From NCBI RefSeq assembly GCF_013359735.1, contig NZ_JABFMX010000018.1, positions 26,504 through 90,503 on the forward strand: a stretch of 64,000 nucleotides of DNA, given 5' to 3'. Source of the stretch: Arthrobacter sp. C9C5 (GTDB lineage: Bacteria; Actinomycetota; Actinomycetes; Actinomycetales; Micrococcaceae). A program made the translations under genes and the position numbers. Below the pieces are notes generated by a model. That model made no database searches and was not told where the DNA came from. It worked only from the letters and a program-made list of their open reading frames with translations. Shown here one piece after another: positions 1-8,203 of this stretch. Position 1 is the stretch's first letter, and every line of letters starts with the position of its first letter.

Positions 1-66
1 GTGTCTTCGCGGCACGGCCGCGCCTACCTTGCCGAGGCCTACACGGGCTGGCCGGCAGGCCGCTAG
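1..66 (+). CDS. C-terminal end of a gene cut by the window edge
   Basis: Frame 1 is open from the first base and ends in TAG at 64-66, giving about 21 residues that finish in WPAGR. Nearly every codon ends in G or C, as expected for coding sequence here, and the other two forward frames show this less well. The product cannot be identified from so short a tail. The direction and frame are an inference from codon use only. Confidence 0.4.
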   Translation: MSSRHGRAYLAEAYTGWPAGR

Positions 67-182
67 GACAGCCTTCTGGGCACTGGCGGGCGGACATATT
101 TTCATCGACACCACCCCGGGCCAGGACTAGCCTTTAACCGTCCCAGCATGACCCGACAAGGACGACAGAGAGGTGTCCGATC

Positions 183-575
183 ATGGGAAGCGCAGACAAT
201 GTTGAACTGGTCCGGCGGGGGTACGAGGCCTTCAACTCAGGGGATATGGCGACTCTTAGCGAAATCTTCGCTGAGGACGCAGTCTGGCACGTGGCCGGAA
301 GCGGCGTGCTATCGGGGACGAAACAGGGCCGTGACGCCATCCTGGCGTATTTCGGCGAACTGGGCGCGCGGACGCAGGGTAACTTCCAAGCCCAGGTCCA
401 GGACATCGTCGGCGGGGACGGCCACACGGTCGCGATCCAGCAGACCGTTGCGGAAAATAACGGCAAGAGCCTGGACATGGGCTCGGTCATCGCGTTTGTC
501 GTCCGTGACGGCAAGATCGCCGAGGGGCGGGAGTACTTCGAGGACACGGCCAAGTCAGACGATTTCTGGACCTGA
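183..575 (+). CDS. SnoaL-like / NTF2-fold protein
   Basis: A 130-residue protein of the SnoaL/NTF2-like cone-fold family. It begins with the typical helix (VELVRRGYEAFNSGD), followed by LFAEDAVWHV-like and GRDAILAYFGEL segments and a C-terminal GKIAEGREYF strand, all usual for SnoaL-type polyketide cyclase/isomerase-like proteins. Members range from small-molecule isomerases to stress-related ligand binders, so the substrate cannot be named. A purine-rich AGAGAGG lies about 8 nt before the ATG. The gene stands alone and is convergent with the acetyltransferase at 602-1105, with only 26 nt between them. The fold assignment is fairly sure; the function is unknown. Confidence 0.85.
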   Translation: MGSADNVELVRRGYEAFNSGDMATLSEIFAEDAVWHVAGSGVLSGTKQGRDAILAYFGELGARTQGNFQAQVQDIVGGDGHTVAIQQTVAENNGKSLDMGSVIAFVVRDGKIAEGREYFEDTAKSDDFWT

Positions 576-601
576 CTGAGTGCCCCGGTACAACGGTTGC
601 C

Positions 602-1105
602 TCACGCCATGGCGGTGTGCGCGGCGCTGTGCGAATCGATCGGCTTGGCGTAGCAGTACGAGTGCTCCACGCCGATGTACGGGCCGAAGTTCGGCACGGC
701 CACGAAGCCCGAGTTCTGGTAGAACTGCCGCCCGTCGGTCTGCACCGACCCCGCCTCAGCGGTCAGGGTGGTGATGCCGAGGGCGTGGGCGTGCCCCTCG
801 AGCGCCGCCAGGATGGAACTGGCCACGCCGGAACCTCGCGTGTACGGCAGCACGTAAAGCCGCTTGATCTCGGCAGTTTGCTCGTCCAGCAGCCGCAACC
901 CGCCGCAGCCCACCGGCTGGCCCGACGCCTTGTCGTGCGCGACCAGGAACACCGCGGTGTCGGCTTCCGACGGCGGCGGCCCGGACTCGTGCCCGCGGTG
1001 GCCGAAGCGGGCGTCCAGTTCCGCCTGCTGGGCTGCCCGCAGGTCGGCTCCCACGGGGTTGGACCAGGGGACCTGCCGGATGTTGAGCCGCGGGTTGGTC
1101 TGCAT
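602..1105 (-). CDS. GNAT family N-acetyltransferase
   Basis: A 167-residue GNAT acetyltransferase. The acetyl-CoA binding motif A is seen as IKRLYVLPYTRGSGVASSIL (the R/Q-x-x-G-x-G/A type loop), followed by a C-terminal FYQNSGFVAVPNFGPY segment typical of the family. Acceptor substrate is not predictable. I chose the ATG at 1103-1105 because GAGG stands 5 nt upstream; a longer reading would need a TTG at 1141 that adds 12 residues without family similarity. Monocistronic by context: convergent with the SnoaL-like gene, and the next gene to the right is on the same strand, 119 nt away. Confidence 0.88.
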   Translation of the reverse strand: MQTNPRLNIRQVPWSNPVGADLRAAQQAELDARFGHRGHESGPPPSEADTAVFLVAHDKASGQPVGCGGLRLLDEQTAEIKRLYVLPYTRGSGVASSILAALEGHAHALGITTLTAEAGSVQTDGRQFYQNSGFVAVPNFGPYIGVEHSYCYAKPIDSHSAAHTAMA

Positions 1106-1224
1106 CGCTGCCTCGATTCGCCGAAGGGTTATGCAGACCAAGGCTACGGAGCGGCGGTTTCCGTGGTGTTTCCTGCAGGTTAGGGTTCTGCGAAATCGCC
1201 GGTCGGCCGGGTGCGCCCTTCGTG

Positions 1225-1896
1225 TCAGGCGGGGCGGCCGATAGGGTCCTCCGCCGTCGGGTCCGCCAGGGCGAGTCCGCCCACCGGGCTGTCGTCCCAG
1301 TGGATCAGCCGCCAGCCGGCGTCGGGATCGCCTTCGAGCGCCACGATGCCGGTGTTGGCGAGCACGTGCCGCGCGGCGAACTCCGCCTCGACATTGGCGG
1401 CGCGCAGGCCGGTCCAGACCCGGATTGCGGCGCCGTGGCTGACGACGGCGACGGCGGCGTCCGCGCCGCCGGCGGAGGCAGCGGCAGCGATCCTCGCGAT
1501 CGAGTCGTCGTAGCGTTCGAAGAAGTCGTGGCCGCTGGGGCCGGAGGGCATCCGCCGGTCCAGCTCGCCCGCGGTCCAGGCGAACACCGTGCCGAGGTAG
1601 CGCAGGTGGGATTCGCGGTCGGTGAGCTTCTCCAGCGCCCCGGCTTCGATTTCCCGCAGCCCTTCCAGCACCTCAATCTCCAGCCCGCGGGTGGTGGCGA
1701 GCGGTGCGGCCGTGAGCTGGGTGCGGATCAGGGTCGACGCGTAGAGCAGCCCGATCTGCTCGTTCGCCAGGGAGCGGGCCAGCGCGGCCGCCTGGCGTTC
1801 GCCGAGTTCGGTCAGTCCGGGGCCCGGATGGGCGGTGTCCAGCTGCCCCAGGACATTCCCCGGGGTCTGGCCGTGGCGGATCAGCAGAAGCCTCAT
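1225..1896 (-). CDS. Histidine phosphatase family protein
   Basis: A 223-residue member of the histidine phosphatase (phosphoglycerate mutase-like) superfamily. The N-terminal catalytic RHGQTPGN (RHG motif) contains the phospho-accepting histidine, and the second histidine is seen in VAVVSHGAAIRVW near residue 160. The substrate is not determined; such stand-alone actinobacterial members act on phosphosugars, nucleotides or other phosphoesters. The start is supported by a TAAAAT box on the minus strand at 1903-1908, exactly 6 nt before the ATG, with no Shine-Dalgarno sequence, which fits a leaderless transcript. The exonuclease-family gene upstream ends 59 nt away. Confidence 0.9.
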   Translation of the reverse strand: MRLLLIRHGQTPGNVLGQLDTAHPGPGLTELGERQAAALARSLANEQIGLLYASTLIRTQLTAAPLATTRGLEIEVLEGLREIEAGALEKLTDRESHLRYLGTVFAWTAGELDRRMPSGPSGHDFFERYDDSIARIAAAASAGGADAAVAVVSHGAAIRVWTGLRAANVEAEFAARHVLANTGIVALEGDPDAGWRLIHWDDSPVGGLALADPTAEDPIGRPA

Positions 1897-1955
1897 GCAG
1901 CGATTTTACCGGCTGTGCCGGGCCCGGCTCCGCTTGCCGCCCGTGATTCCAGCGG

Positions 1956-2870
1956 TCAAGGGATCCGGACCGTGGCCTGGATCGGGGCGTGGTCGCTGGG
2001 GTAACGGTCGTCCAGCCGGAAGGTGTTGACCGCCGCCTCGGCCACCTGGATCTCCGGCGTGACGGCGATCCAGTCGATGCGGCTTTCGCCGATGACCGGG
2101 TCCTTGTAGTTCGGGAACGTCCCGTACTCCGGAGTCAGCCGCTGCTTGGCCGCGGTCCAGGAGTCCCGGAAGGTGCCGCTCCCCACCAGGGTGCTGTACG
2201 CGCCGGAGGCACCGGCGTCGGCGTTGAAGTCGCCCATCAGCACGGTCGGCAGCCCCGGCTCGAAGCGCGTTGCGTGCTCCACGATGGCCTCGGCGCTGCG
2301 CAGCTGCGCGTTCTCGGACTCGTGGTCGAAGTGGGTGTTGACCACCATCAGCTCACGTCCGGTGTGGTTGTCTTCGAACCGGCCCCAGGTGGCGATGCGG
2401 GTGACGTGGTTGCCCCACGTCGCCGAGCCGGCCACCGTGGGCGTATCCGAGAGCCAGAACTGGTCCCACTCGTGCAACCGCAGGCGGCGGGAGTCGTAGA
2501 AGATGCAGGAGTGCTCGCCCCGACGGCCACCTTCGCGGCCGTGGCCGATCATCCGGTAATGGTCCGGAAGGGCCTCGCCGATCACGGCAAGCTGGTGCTC
2601 CAGGCCCTCCTGGATGCCCAGCACCTCGGGCAGCTCCTCGGCCAGTACGGCCTGCAATGCCGGAACGCGCTCCGGCCAGTAGTCGGCCTGGCCCGGGAGG
2701 GTTTCCGCGATGTCGCAGCGGATGTTGAAGCTCATCAGGCTCAAGGCAGCCGCGTCGGCCGCGGCGTCAGCAGCCGCGCCGGCTCCTGGGCCGGGGTCGG
2801 CGTCGGGACCGGCCGCTGGGCCGGGGTCGGTCAGAACGGTCCGTGCTGTCGACGGTGCGTCGCTCGGCAA
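1956..2870 (-). CDS. Endonuclease/exonuclease/phosphatase family protein
   Basis: A 304-residue protein of the EEP (DNase I-like) superfamily. Hallmarks are LMSFNIRCD (metal-binding Asn), LGIQEGLEHQL (catalytic Glu), VVNTHFDHES, LMGDFNADAG (Asp/Asn pair) and a C-terminal YPSDHAPI (catalytic His). These are all the active-site elements expected. The first about 40 residues are a low-complexity Ala/Asp/Pro/Gly segment (DPGPAAGPDADPGPGAGAAADAAA cut short here) that could be dispensable. The chosen start is TTG at 2868-2870, because a clear GAGGAG lies 5 nt upstream; an internal ATG at 2735 begins right at the conserved domain but has no ribosome site. Likely hydrolyses phosphodiesters or phosphomonoesters; the substrate is unknown. 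Confidence 0.85.
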   Translation of the reverse strand: MPSDAPSTARTVLTDPGPAAGPDADPGPGAGAAADAAADAAALSLMSFNIRCDIAETLPGQADYWPERVPALQAVLAEELPEVLGIQEGLEHQLAVIGEALPDHYRMIGHGREGGRRGEHSCIFYDSRRLRLHEWDQFWLSDTPTVAGSATWGNHVTRIATWGRFEDNHTGRELMVVNTHFDHESENAQLRSAEAIVEHATRFEPGLPTVLMGDFNADAGASGAYSTLVGSGTFRDSWTAAKQRLTPEYGTFPNYKDPVIGESRIDWIAVTPEIQVAEAAVNTFRLDDRYPSDHAPIQATVRIP

Positions 2871-2896
2871 GGGGTCTCCTCGGGTCGGTAACAGCC

Positions 2897-2949
2897 CCAG
2901 CTTCCTTTCTGAAGCTGGCCAGTCCTCGACGGCCGCGTAAACGGCGGCC
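2897..2949. terminator. Two small hairpins downstream of purB
   Basis: Positions 2897-2904 and 2911-2918 form a perfect 8-bp stem (CCAGCTTC / GAAGCTGG) with a 6-nt loop. Positions 2931-2936 and 2944-2949 form a second 6-bp stem (GGCCGC / GCGGCC). They lie 31-83 nt past the purB stop and just before the next gene's ribosome site. There is no U-run, so termination is only suggested. Confidence 0.4.
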
Positions 2950-2979
2950 TGCCGGAAGGTGAATTCAGGGCGAGCATGG

Positions 2980-4422
2980 CTAGGCCAGGTGGTCGACCAG
3001 CTTGTCCGCGATGCCGGTGTACTTGCCCGGGGTCAGGGCCAGAAGCCGGGCTTCGGCATCGGCTGACAGGCCCAGGCCTTGGACGAATTCCTGCATCCGG
3101 GCGGCGTCCACCCGCTGGCCGCGGGTCAGGTCCTTGAGCCGCTCGTACGGGTTTTCCATCCCCGCGACGCCGGCAATCGCCTCGGCCCGCATGACCATCT
3201 GGATCGCCTCGCCGAGGACCTCCCAGTTGGTGTCGAGGTCCCTGGCGAGCACGTCCTCCGCCACGTCCAGGCGGTCCAGGCCCTTGGCCACGTTGGAGAT
3301 GGCCAGCAGGGAGTGGCCGAAAGCCACGCCGATGTTGCGCTGCGAGGAGGAGTCGGTGAGGTCGCGCTGCCAGCGGGAGGTGACCAGCGTAGAGCCCAGT
3401 ACGTCCAGCAGGCCCGAGGAGATCTCCAGGTTGGCCTCGGCGTTCTCGAAGCGGATCGGGTTGACCTTGTGCGGCATCGTGGAGGACCCCGTGGCACCGG
3501 CAACCGGGACCTGCGCGAAGTAGCCGATTGAGATGTAGCTCCAGATATCGGTGCACACGTTGTGCAGGATCCGATTGAAGCGCGCGACGTCGGCGTACAG
3601 CTCGGCCTGCCAGTCGTGGCTTTCGATCTGCGTGGTCAGCGGGTTCCAGACCAGGCCCAGGCCTTCCACGAAGCTCTTGGCGACCTGCTCCCAGTCCGCG
3701 CCGGGCACGGAGGCGACGTGGGCGGCGTAGGTGCCGGTGGCGCCGTTGATCTTGCCGAGGTACTCGGTCCGGGCAATGCGGTCCAACTGGCGGGTCAGCC
3801 GGTGGGCGATCACGGCCAGTTCCTTGCCCAGCGTGGTGGGGGTGGCGGGCTGTCCGTGCGTGCGGGACAGCATCGGGACCGCGCGGTTGGCCTCGGCCAT
3901 CGTGCTGATCTGCGTGACCAGCTTGCGGGCCGCGGGCAGCCACACGTCTTCCACGGCGCCCTTGACGCCGAGCGCGTAGGAGAGGTTGTTGATGTCCTCA
4001 GAGGTGCAGCCGAAGTGCACCATGGCGGTCAGGTGCTCGATCCCGATGCCCGGCAGACGGCGGCCGATGTAGTACTCCACGGCCTTGACGTCGTGCACGG
4101 TGACGGCCTCGATTTCGGCCAGTTCGGCGACCGACGCGGCGTCGAATTCGGTGACGATGGCGCGCAGCTGCTCCTGCTGCCCGGCGCTCAGCGGTCCGGC
4201 GCCCGGCAGTACGTTGTTGCTGGTCAGGTGGATCAGCCACTCCACCTCGACGGCGACCCGGTCACGGTTCAGGGCGGCTTCGGAGAGGTAGTCCACCAGC
4301 GGCGCGACCGCCGACTGGTAGCGGCCGTCGAGCGGGCCGAGCGCGATCTGGTGGTCGGACGCGGCGAGGGCCACGCGTCCGGACGGCGTGCGGGTCTCAG
4401 CTGTGGCGGCAGTTTCAGGCAT
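2980..4422 (-). CDS. purB: Adenylosuccinate lyase
   Basis: PurB, 480 residues, cytosolic homotetramer. It removes fumarate from SAICAR and from adenylosuccinate in de novo purine synthesis. The fumarase/aspartase superfamily signature GSSTMPHKVNP (about residues 313-323) is intact and carries the catalytic serine loop; other conserved pieces are GPLDGRYQ near the N-terminus, HFGCTSEDINN, and SRTHGQPATPTT with the catalytic His. Length fits the longer actinobacterial/E. coli type (about 456-480). The ATG at 4420-4422 lacks a good ribosome site but is preceded by an AAGAAT box at 6 nt, consistent with leaderless start. No other pur gene is adjacent, so it is a stand-alone pur locus, divergent from the WXG-like gene. 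Confidence 0.97.
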   Translation of the reverse strand: MPETAATAETRTPSGRVALAASDHQIALGPLDGRYQSAVAPLVDYLSEAALNRDRVAVEVEWLIHLTSNNVLPGAGPLSAGQQEQLRAIVTEFDAASVAELAEIEAVTVHDVKAVEYYIGRRLPGIGIEHLTAMVHFGCTSEDINNLSYALGVKGAVEDVWLPAARKLVTQISTMAEANRAVPMLSRTHGQPATPTTLGKELAVIAHRLTRQLDRIARTEYLGKINGATGTYAAHVASVPGADWEQVAKSFVEGLGLVWNPLTTQIESHDWQAELYADVARFNRILHNVCTDIWSYISIGYFAQVPVAGATGSSTMPHKVNPIRFENAEANLEISSGLLDVLGSTLVTSRWQRDLTDSSSQRNIGVAFGHSLLAISNVAKGLDRLDVAEDVLARDLDTNWEVLGEAIQMVMRAEAIAGVAGMENPYERLKDLTRGQRVDAARMQEFVQGLGLSADAEARLLALTPGKYTGIADKLVDHLA

Positions 4423-4621
4423 GGTCCGATTCTTTCACGAAGTGCCGCCGGGCCTTAAGCGGGCAGTTCCGTGTGACATTCCCGCCGCGGACGGGGCTCA
4501 TTCCGCGCTCCTGCGCGAGGCGGCTGCTTTTCCACATAGCTGTCCCGGCCGCTTTCGGCGCCGCCGGCCGGCCCCTAGCCTCGAACCCGGGACTGAACTG
4601 CAGATGAAAGGGGCCCGGATC

Positions 4622-4918
4622 ATGAGCGGCACGTTGACGGCGGCGGACGCGGCGGCGTGCGCCTCACGCAGCTATGAGGTACAGCAGCTGGCTGCCAGGG
4701 TTGCGTCATGTGCGGAGCAGGCGGGTGCCGCCCTGGCCGCACTGAGCCGGATGGAACTCCAAGGCTGGCAGTCCCCGGCCGGCCGCGCCTACCGCACCAC
4801 GCTGTCGCTTCAAGCCGCGGCCGTGCGGCGGGGCCGGGACGGGCTGCAGGACGCGGCGGCAGTGGTCCTGCGGCACGCCCAGAACGTGACGCTTTCGTCG
4901 GGACGGCCGGGGTACTGA
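4622..4918 (+). CDS. Small WXG100-like helical protein
   Basis: A 98-residue protein without signal peptide or membrane segment. It reads as two Ala-rich amphipathic helices joined by GWQSPAGRAYR (about residues 47-57), which resembles the W-x-G turn followed by a helix starting with A-x-x-F/Y in WXG100/EsxA-like proteins, although the exact W-x-G triplet is replaced by WQSPAG. Length about 100 is right for that family. The start is the ATG at 4622, placed 8 nt after GAAAGGGG. Its TGA overlaps the ATG of the next gene (TGATG at 4916-4920), so the two are translationally coupled. Relation to type VII secretion is inference; no other ESX component is present here. Confidence 0.75.
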   Translation: MSGTLTAADAAACASRSYEVQQLAARVASCAEQAGAALAALSRMELQGWQSPAGRAYRTTLSLQAAAVRRGRDGLQDAAAVVLRHAQNVTLSSGRPGY

Positions 4919-6405
4919 TGGCGGAGGCCACCCCGGCGGGCTCCGGAGCAGTCCCCCGCCCCTCCGCGCCGCCCCCGGACGGGATGCTCCGGATCCGTGG
5001 CGGGATCGGCGGCCTCAGCTTCCAGTTCGAGGAACTGCTGGCGGGCGCGGCGGCCCTGGATGGGGTGGTGCGCCAGCTCTACGCCCTGGAGGCGGAGGCC
5101 GACGGCGTCCGCCGGGCGCTGTTCGACTATCAGTCCGACTCCTACCGCAGCGGCAGCAACGCGATCATCGCGGTGGGGGAGGCCGGCCGGGACGTCAGCC
5201 GCGTCAGGGCCGAATTGGAACACATCGCCGCCCAGGTCCGGGCCAGCCACCGGGAATACGAATTCACCGAAGCCCGGAACGCCTTGTTGCTCCGGATGGG
5301 GCTCTACGCGCCCGAATACGGATCCCCGCAAAGACTCTTCGAGCTTCCGGGGATCCGCGACCACGTCGAACACGGCGTGGCCATGGCTCCGCGCAGCCTG
5401 GCCCTCCTGCTGGGCCTGCCCGTTCCTCTGGCCGGGGCCGTCGGCGCGCTCAGCGGCCCCACGGATGTCCGGCGCGCAATCCGGGACCTGGCGGCCGCGC
5501 CGGGACTGGGGTTCCTGAAACCGCGGCCGGTCACAGTTGTCGGCAGCGAAACCGCCGCCTCGGACGTGGACCTGTCCCCGGCGGGCCTGTTGCGGCGGGC
5601 GGACACGGTGGGCCGGAACAGCGGCGACATTGAAGTCATCCGGGTCGACGGCGGCAGCCGGCGCGCCTGGGTTGTCGTCATCCCGGGAACCCAGCTCGGC
5701 GGGCTGCCCGAGGGAACGAACCCCTTCGATGCGGCAGGCATCGCCGAGGGGCTTGGCTACGATTCGCAGGCGACCACCGCTGCCATCAGGCAGGCGCTGC
5801 GCGAGGCCGGCGTGGAGGCGGGCGAACAGCTCGCCATCGTCGGCTACAGCCAGGGCGGCATCCACGCCATGAACCTCAGCAGGGACAAAGCCTTCCTGGC
5901 TGAATTCGACCTCAAGTTCGTACTGACCGCCGGTTCCCCGGTTGGCGGCATCACCCCTGAGCCGGGCATCGGCAGCCTGCACCTGGAGCACCAGCACGAC
6001 TGGGTGCCGGGAGCCGACGGACTGGCCAATGCGGACACCAAGGACCGCGTGACCGTGACCCTGACCAATGACCTGGTCATGCCGCCGCCGCAGGATTTCG
6101 GTCTCGGTCCCGGCCACCGACTGGAAAACTATGCGGTCGGGGCGGAGGCGGTCGCGGCGAGCCGGGATCCCTCGCTGCGGGCGTCCACCGCCGCGTTGGC
6201 CGCCGTGGTTGGTGCCGGCGGCACCGCAACGGTGACCCGATTTTCCCTGCGGCGGGAGCCGCTGCCGTCGCAGGGAGTGGTCACGGCTCCGGGGCCCAAC
6301 CGCGGGACCGGCGTGTTGCCCTCAGCCCGGGCCGCGACGGACGCGCGGCCGGCTGCGGCACCGGTTGCGGCGGCGGGTGCGGCGCCGGCGGGGGTGTCCG
6401 GCTAG
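4918..6405 (+). CDS. Alpha/beta hydrolase with N-terminal helical (WXG-like) domain
   Basis: A 495-residue protein in two parts. Residues about 20-150 are alpha-helical with many Ala/Arg/Glu and resemble the helical domain of WXG/LXG-type proteins. From about residue 180 a serine hydrolase follows: a VVVIPGTQ strand (oxyanion region), an ANPFDAAGIAEGL-like segment, the nucleophile elbow VGYSQGGIHAMNL (about residues 306-318, Ser in GYSQG), and later HQHDWVPG, which could supply acid and base residues. The last about 60 residues are Ala/Pro-rich and probably disordered. No signal peptide is seen. GYSQGG elbows also occur in cutinase-like and PE-PPE hydrolases. Coupled by a 1-nt overlap with the WXG-like gene, so the two proteins probably work together. 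The substrate is unknown. Confidence 0.8.
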   Translation: MAEATPAGSGAVPRPSAPPPDGMLRIRGGIGGLSFQFEELLAGAAALDGVVRQLYALEAEADGVRRALFDYQSDSYRSGSNAIIAVGEAGRDVSRVRAELEHIAAQVRASHREYEFTEARNALLLRMGLYAPEYGSPQRLFELPGIRDHVEHGVAMAPRSLALLLGLPVPLAGAVGALSGPTDVRRAIRDLAAAPGLGFLKPRPVTVVGSETAASDVDLSPAGLLRRADTVGRNSGDIEVIRVDGGSRRAWVVVIPGTQLGGLPEGTNPFDAAGIAEGLGYDSQATTAAIRQALREAGVEAGEQLAIVGYSQGGIHAMNLSRDKAFLAEFDLKFVLTAGSPVGGITPEPGIGSLHLEHQHDWVPGADGLANADTKDRVTVTLTNDLVMPPPQDFGLGPGHRLENYAVGAEAVAASRDPSLRASTAALAAVVGAGGTATVTRFSLRREPLPSQGVVTAPGPNRGTGVLPSARAATDARPAAAPVAAAGAAPAGVSG

Positions 6406-6449
6406 GGGGTGGCCGGGTAGTGCCGGCGGGAGTGTTCGCGTGGGCCCGG

Positions 6450-6878
6450 CTAGCGGCGCCGGCCGCCCGGGAGCCGCCCGGCGACGAGGGAAACCACGGT
6501 GATGATGATGGCGGCGAACACCGCGGTCCAGAAGAAGGAGTCGATGGTGAAGTGCACCGGCGTGTAGGCGCTCAGCCAGGAGGTGAGGTACAGCATCGCG
6601 GCGTTGATGACGATCGTGAACAGCCCCAGCGTGAGGATGGTGAGTGGCAGCGACAGCAGGCTGACCAGCGGCTTGACGAGGGCGTTGACGAGGCCGAAGA
6701 TCAGCCCGATGAACAGGTACGCCAGAATGATCCCGATCGTGTCCGTGCCCTGCGTGACGCCGCTATTGGCCACGGCCCCGGTGGTGGCGGACGTGGAAAT
6801 ATCCAGCCCGGGGAGGATCCAGCTGGCGATCCAGAGGGCCAGAGCATTGACGATGACCCGCACGAAGAGTGAGCGCAT
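6450..6878 (-). CDS. Phage-holin-family (4-TMS) membrane protein
   Basis: A 142-residue integral membrane protein with four predicted transmembrane segments (near residues 5-25, 45-68, 80-105, 115-136). It matches the 4-TMS phage holin superfamily IV, a widespread actinobacterial and cyanobacterial group of chromosomal proteins (YvlD-like); FGLVNALVKPLVSLLSLPLT is the typical amphipathic stretch. These chromosomal members are not evidence of a prophage and no phage gene is nearby. Function is unknown in this group. Divergent from the aminotransferase gene with 59 nt between the starts. Confidence 0.85.
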   Translation of the reverse strand: MRSLFVRVIVNALALWIASWILPGLDISTSATTGAVANSGVTQGTDTIGIILAYLFIGLIFGLVNALVKPLVSLLSLPLTILTLGLFTIVINAAMLYLTSWLSAYTPVHFTIDSFFWTAVFAAIIITVVSLVAGRLPGGRRR

Positions 6879-6937
6879 GGCCCCATGCTGTCACATCACC
6901 GGTCGTACCGGCAGGAGGGCGAAGTAGGCTAAGAGGC

Positions 6938-8056
6938 ATGACTTCATCAGACAACCAGGCCGGAGGGATCCGCCCGCGGCCGGTAGTGGACCTCCTTCCC
7001 CGTTACGCCGCCGGAAAACCGCCGGTCCCGGTCGAGGGGCTCGTGAGCTACAAGCTTTCCTCCAACGAGAACCCGCTGGCCCCGATCCCTGCAGTGCAGC
7101 AGGCCATCGCGGCGCAGACCGACTTCAACCGCTACCCGGACCCGCTAAGCAGCAAGCTGCGCGGGGCGCTCGCCGGCTTCCTGGACGTCCCGGCCGAGGA
7201 CATCGTCACCGGCGCCGGCAGCCTCGGTGCCCTCAACCAACTACTGGCCACCTTTGCCGGCCAGAACGACGACGGCAAGGCCGATGAGGTCATCTACGCG
7301 TGGCGCTCCTTCGAGGCTTATCCCATCAGCGTTGGCCTCGCCGGCGCCGAGAGCGTGCAGGTCCCGCTGACGGCCGACGGCCGGCACGACCTGGACGCGA
7401 TGGCTGCCGCAGTGACGGCCCGCACCCGGATGATCCTGCTGTGCACCCCTAACAACCCCACCGGCCCCATTCTCACAACCGAGGAGACCGAACGGTTCCT
7501 CAAGACTGTCCCCTCGGACATTGTGGTGGTCATCGACGAGGCCTACCAAGAGTTCGTCCGGGCCGAGGACGCCGTCGACGGCATCGCGATGTACCGCAAG
7601 TACCCGAACGTCGTCGTCCTGAGGACCTTTTCCAAGGCGCACGGCCTGGCCGGACTGCGCGTGGGTTACAGCGTGTCCCAGCCGGACCTCACGCAGCACC
7701 TGCGCGTCACCGCGACGCCCTTCGCGGTTTCCCAAATCGCGGAGGCGGCGGCCGTCACGTCGCTGCAGCACTTCAGCGAGGTTGTAGAAAGGGTACAAAG
7801 CCTGGTCGATGAACGGGACCGCGTGACCGAGGGCCTGCGCGAGCTCGGCTGGTTCGTACCGGACGCCCAGGGCAACTTCGTCTGGCTCAATCTGGGCGCC
7901 AACAGCGCGGAATTTGCCGCACTGGCGGGGGAGCGGGCACTGTCCGTCCGGGCCTTCGGCAACGAAGGGGTGCGGGTGAGCATCGGCGAGGCCGAAGCCA
8001 ACACCCGTTTCCTCGAATTGTGTGCGATCTATACAAAACCCACACAGCGTTCCTAG
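6938..8056 (+). CDS. HisC-type aminotransferase (histidinol-phosphate / aromatic amino acid)
   Basis: A 372-residue PLP-dependent class II aminotransferase. Seen: YKLSSNENPLAP near residue 45, NRYPDP, LLCTPNNPTGP (PLP-contacting Asn), VVIDEAYQEF (Asp/Tyr pair), and RTFSKAHGLAGLRVGY with the Schiff-base lysine at residue 233. Members are histidinol-phosphate aminotransferases (HisC) or the related phenylalanine/aromatic aminotransferases (Pat) of actinobacteria. With no his genes around, and a 2-oxoacid dehydrogenase operon just downstream, an amino-acid catabolic role is at least as likely as histidine synthesis. Start: ATG at 6938, 7 nt after a TAGGCT box (6925-6930), leaderless pattern; the longer frame upstream has no support. 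Confidence 0.92.
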   Translation: MTSSDNQAGGIRPRPVVDLLPRYAAGKPPVPVEGLVSYKLSSNENPLAPIPAVQQAIAAQTDFNRYPDPLSSKLRGALAGFLDVPAEDIVTGAGSLGALNQLLATFAGQNDDGKADEVIYAWRSFEAYPISVGLAGAESVQVPLTADGRHDLDAMAAAVTARTRMILLCTPNNPTGPILTTEETERFLKTVPSDIVVVIDEAYQEFVRAEDAVDGIAMYRKYPNVVVLRTFSKAHGLAGLRVGYSVSQPDLTQHLRVTATPFAVSQIAEAAAVTSLQHFSEVVERVQSLVDERDRVTEGLRELGWFVPDAQGNFVWLNLGANSAEFAALAGERALSVRAFGNEGVRVSIGEAEANTRFLELCAIYTKPTQRS

Positions 8057-8116
8057 CGCTTAACACGAAGTCCGCCGGCAGTTCGCTGCGGATAAAGTAG
8101 GGACGAGTAAGCCAAA

Positions 8117-8158
8117 ATATATGCCGGACCTGGAATGCATGCCCGGTCCGGCATATAT
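8117..8158. promoter_or_regulatory. 14-bp perfect palindrome before the E1alpha gene (putative operator)
   Basis: Positions 8117-8130 (ATATATGCCGGACC) are the exact reverse complement of 8145-8158, separated by 14 nt that themselves contain the palindrome ATGCAT. The element ends 45 nt before the E1alpha ATG and 60 nt after the previous stop codon. AT-rich outer and GC-rich inner arms without a U-run suit a dimeric or tetrameric regulator site (Lrp-like or GntR-like) better than a terminator. The regulator is not known; no regulator gene is adjacent. Confidence 0.6.
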
Positions 8159-8203
8159 CCCAGCGATTGCGGCGCATTCGGATGCGGCAGGCAAGGAGAC
8201 GGT

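Noticed and set aside
6450..6878. Prophage marker (holin-like protein)
   Set aside because: Only a 4-TMS chromosomal family member; no phage gene in the surroundings.
8117..8158. Terminator of the hisC-like gene
   Set aside because: 60 nt past the stop, no U-run, 14-nt loop with its own symmetry and close to the next gene's promoter; an operator is more likely, though termination is not excluded.
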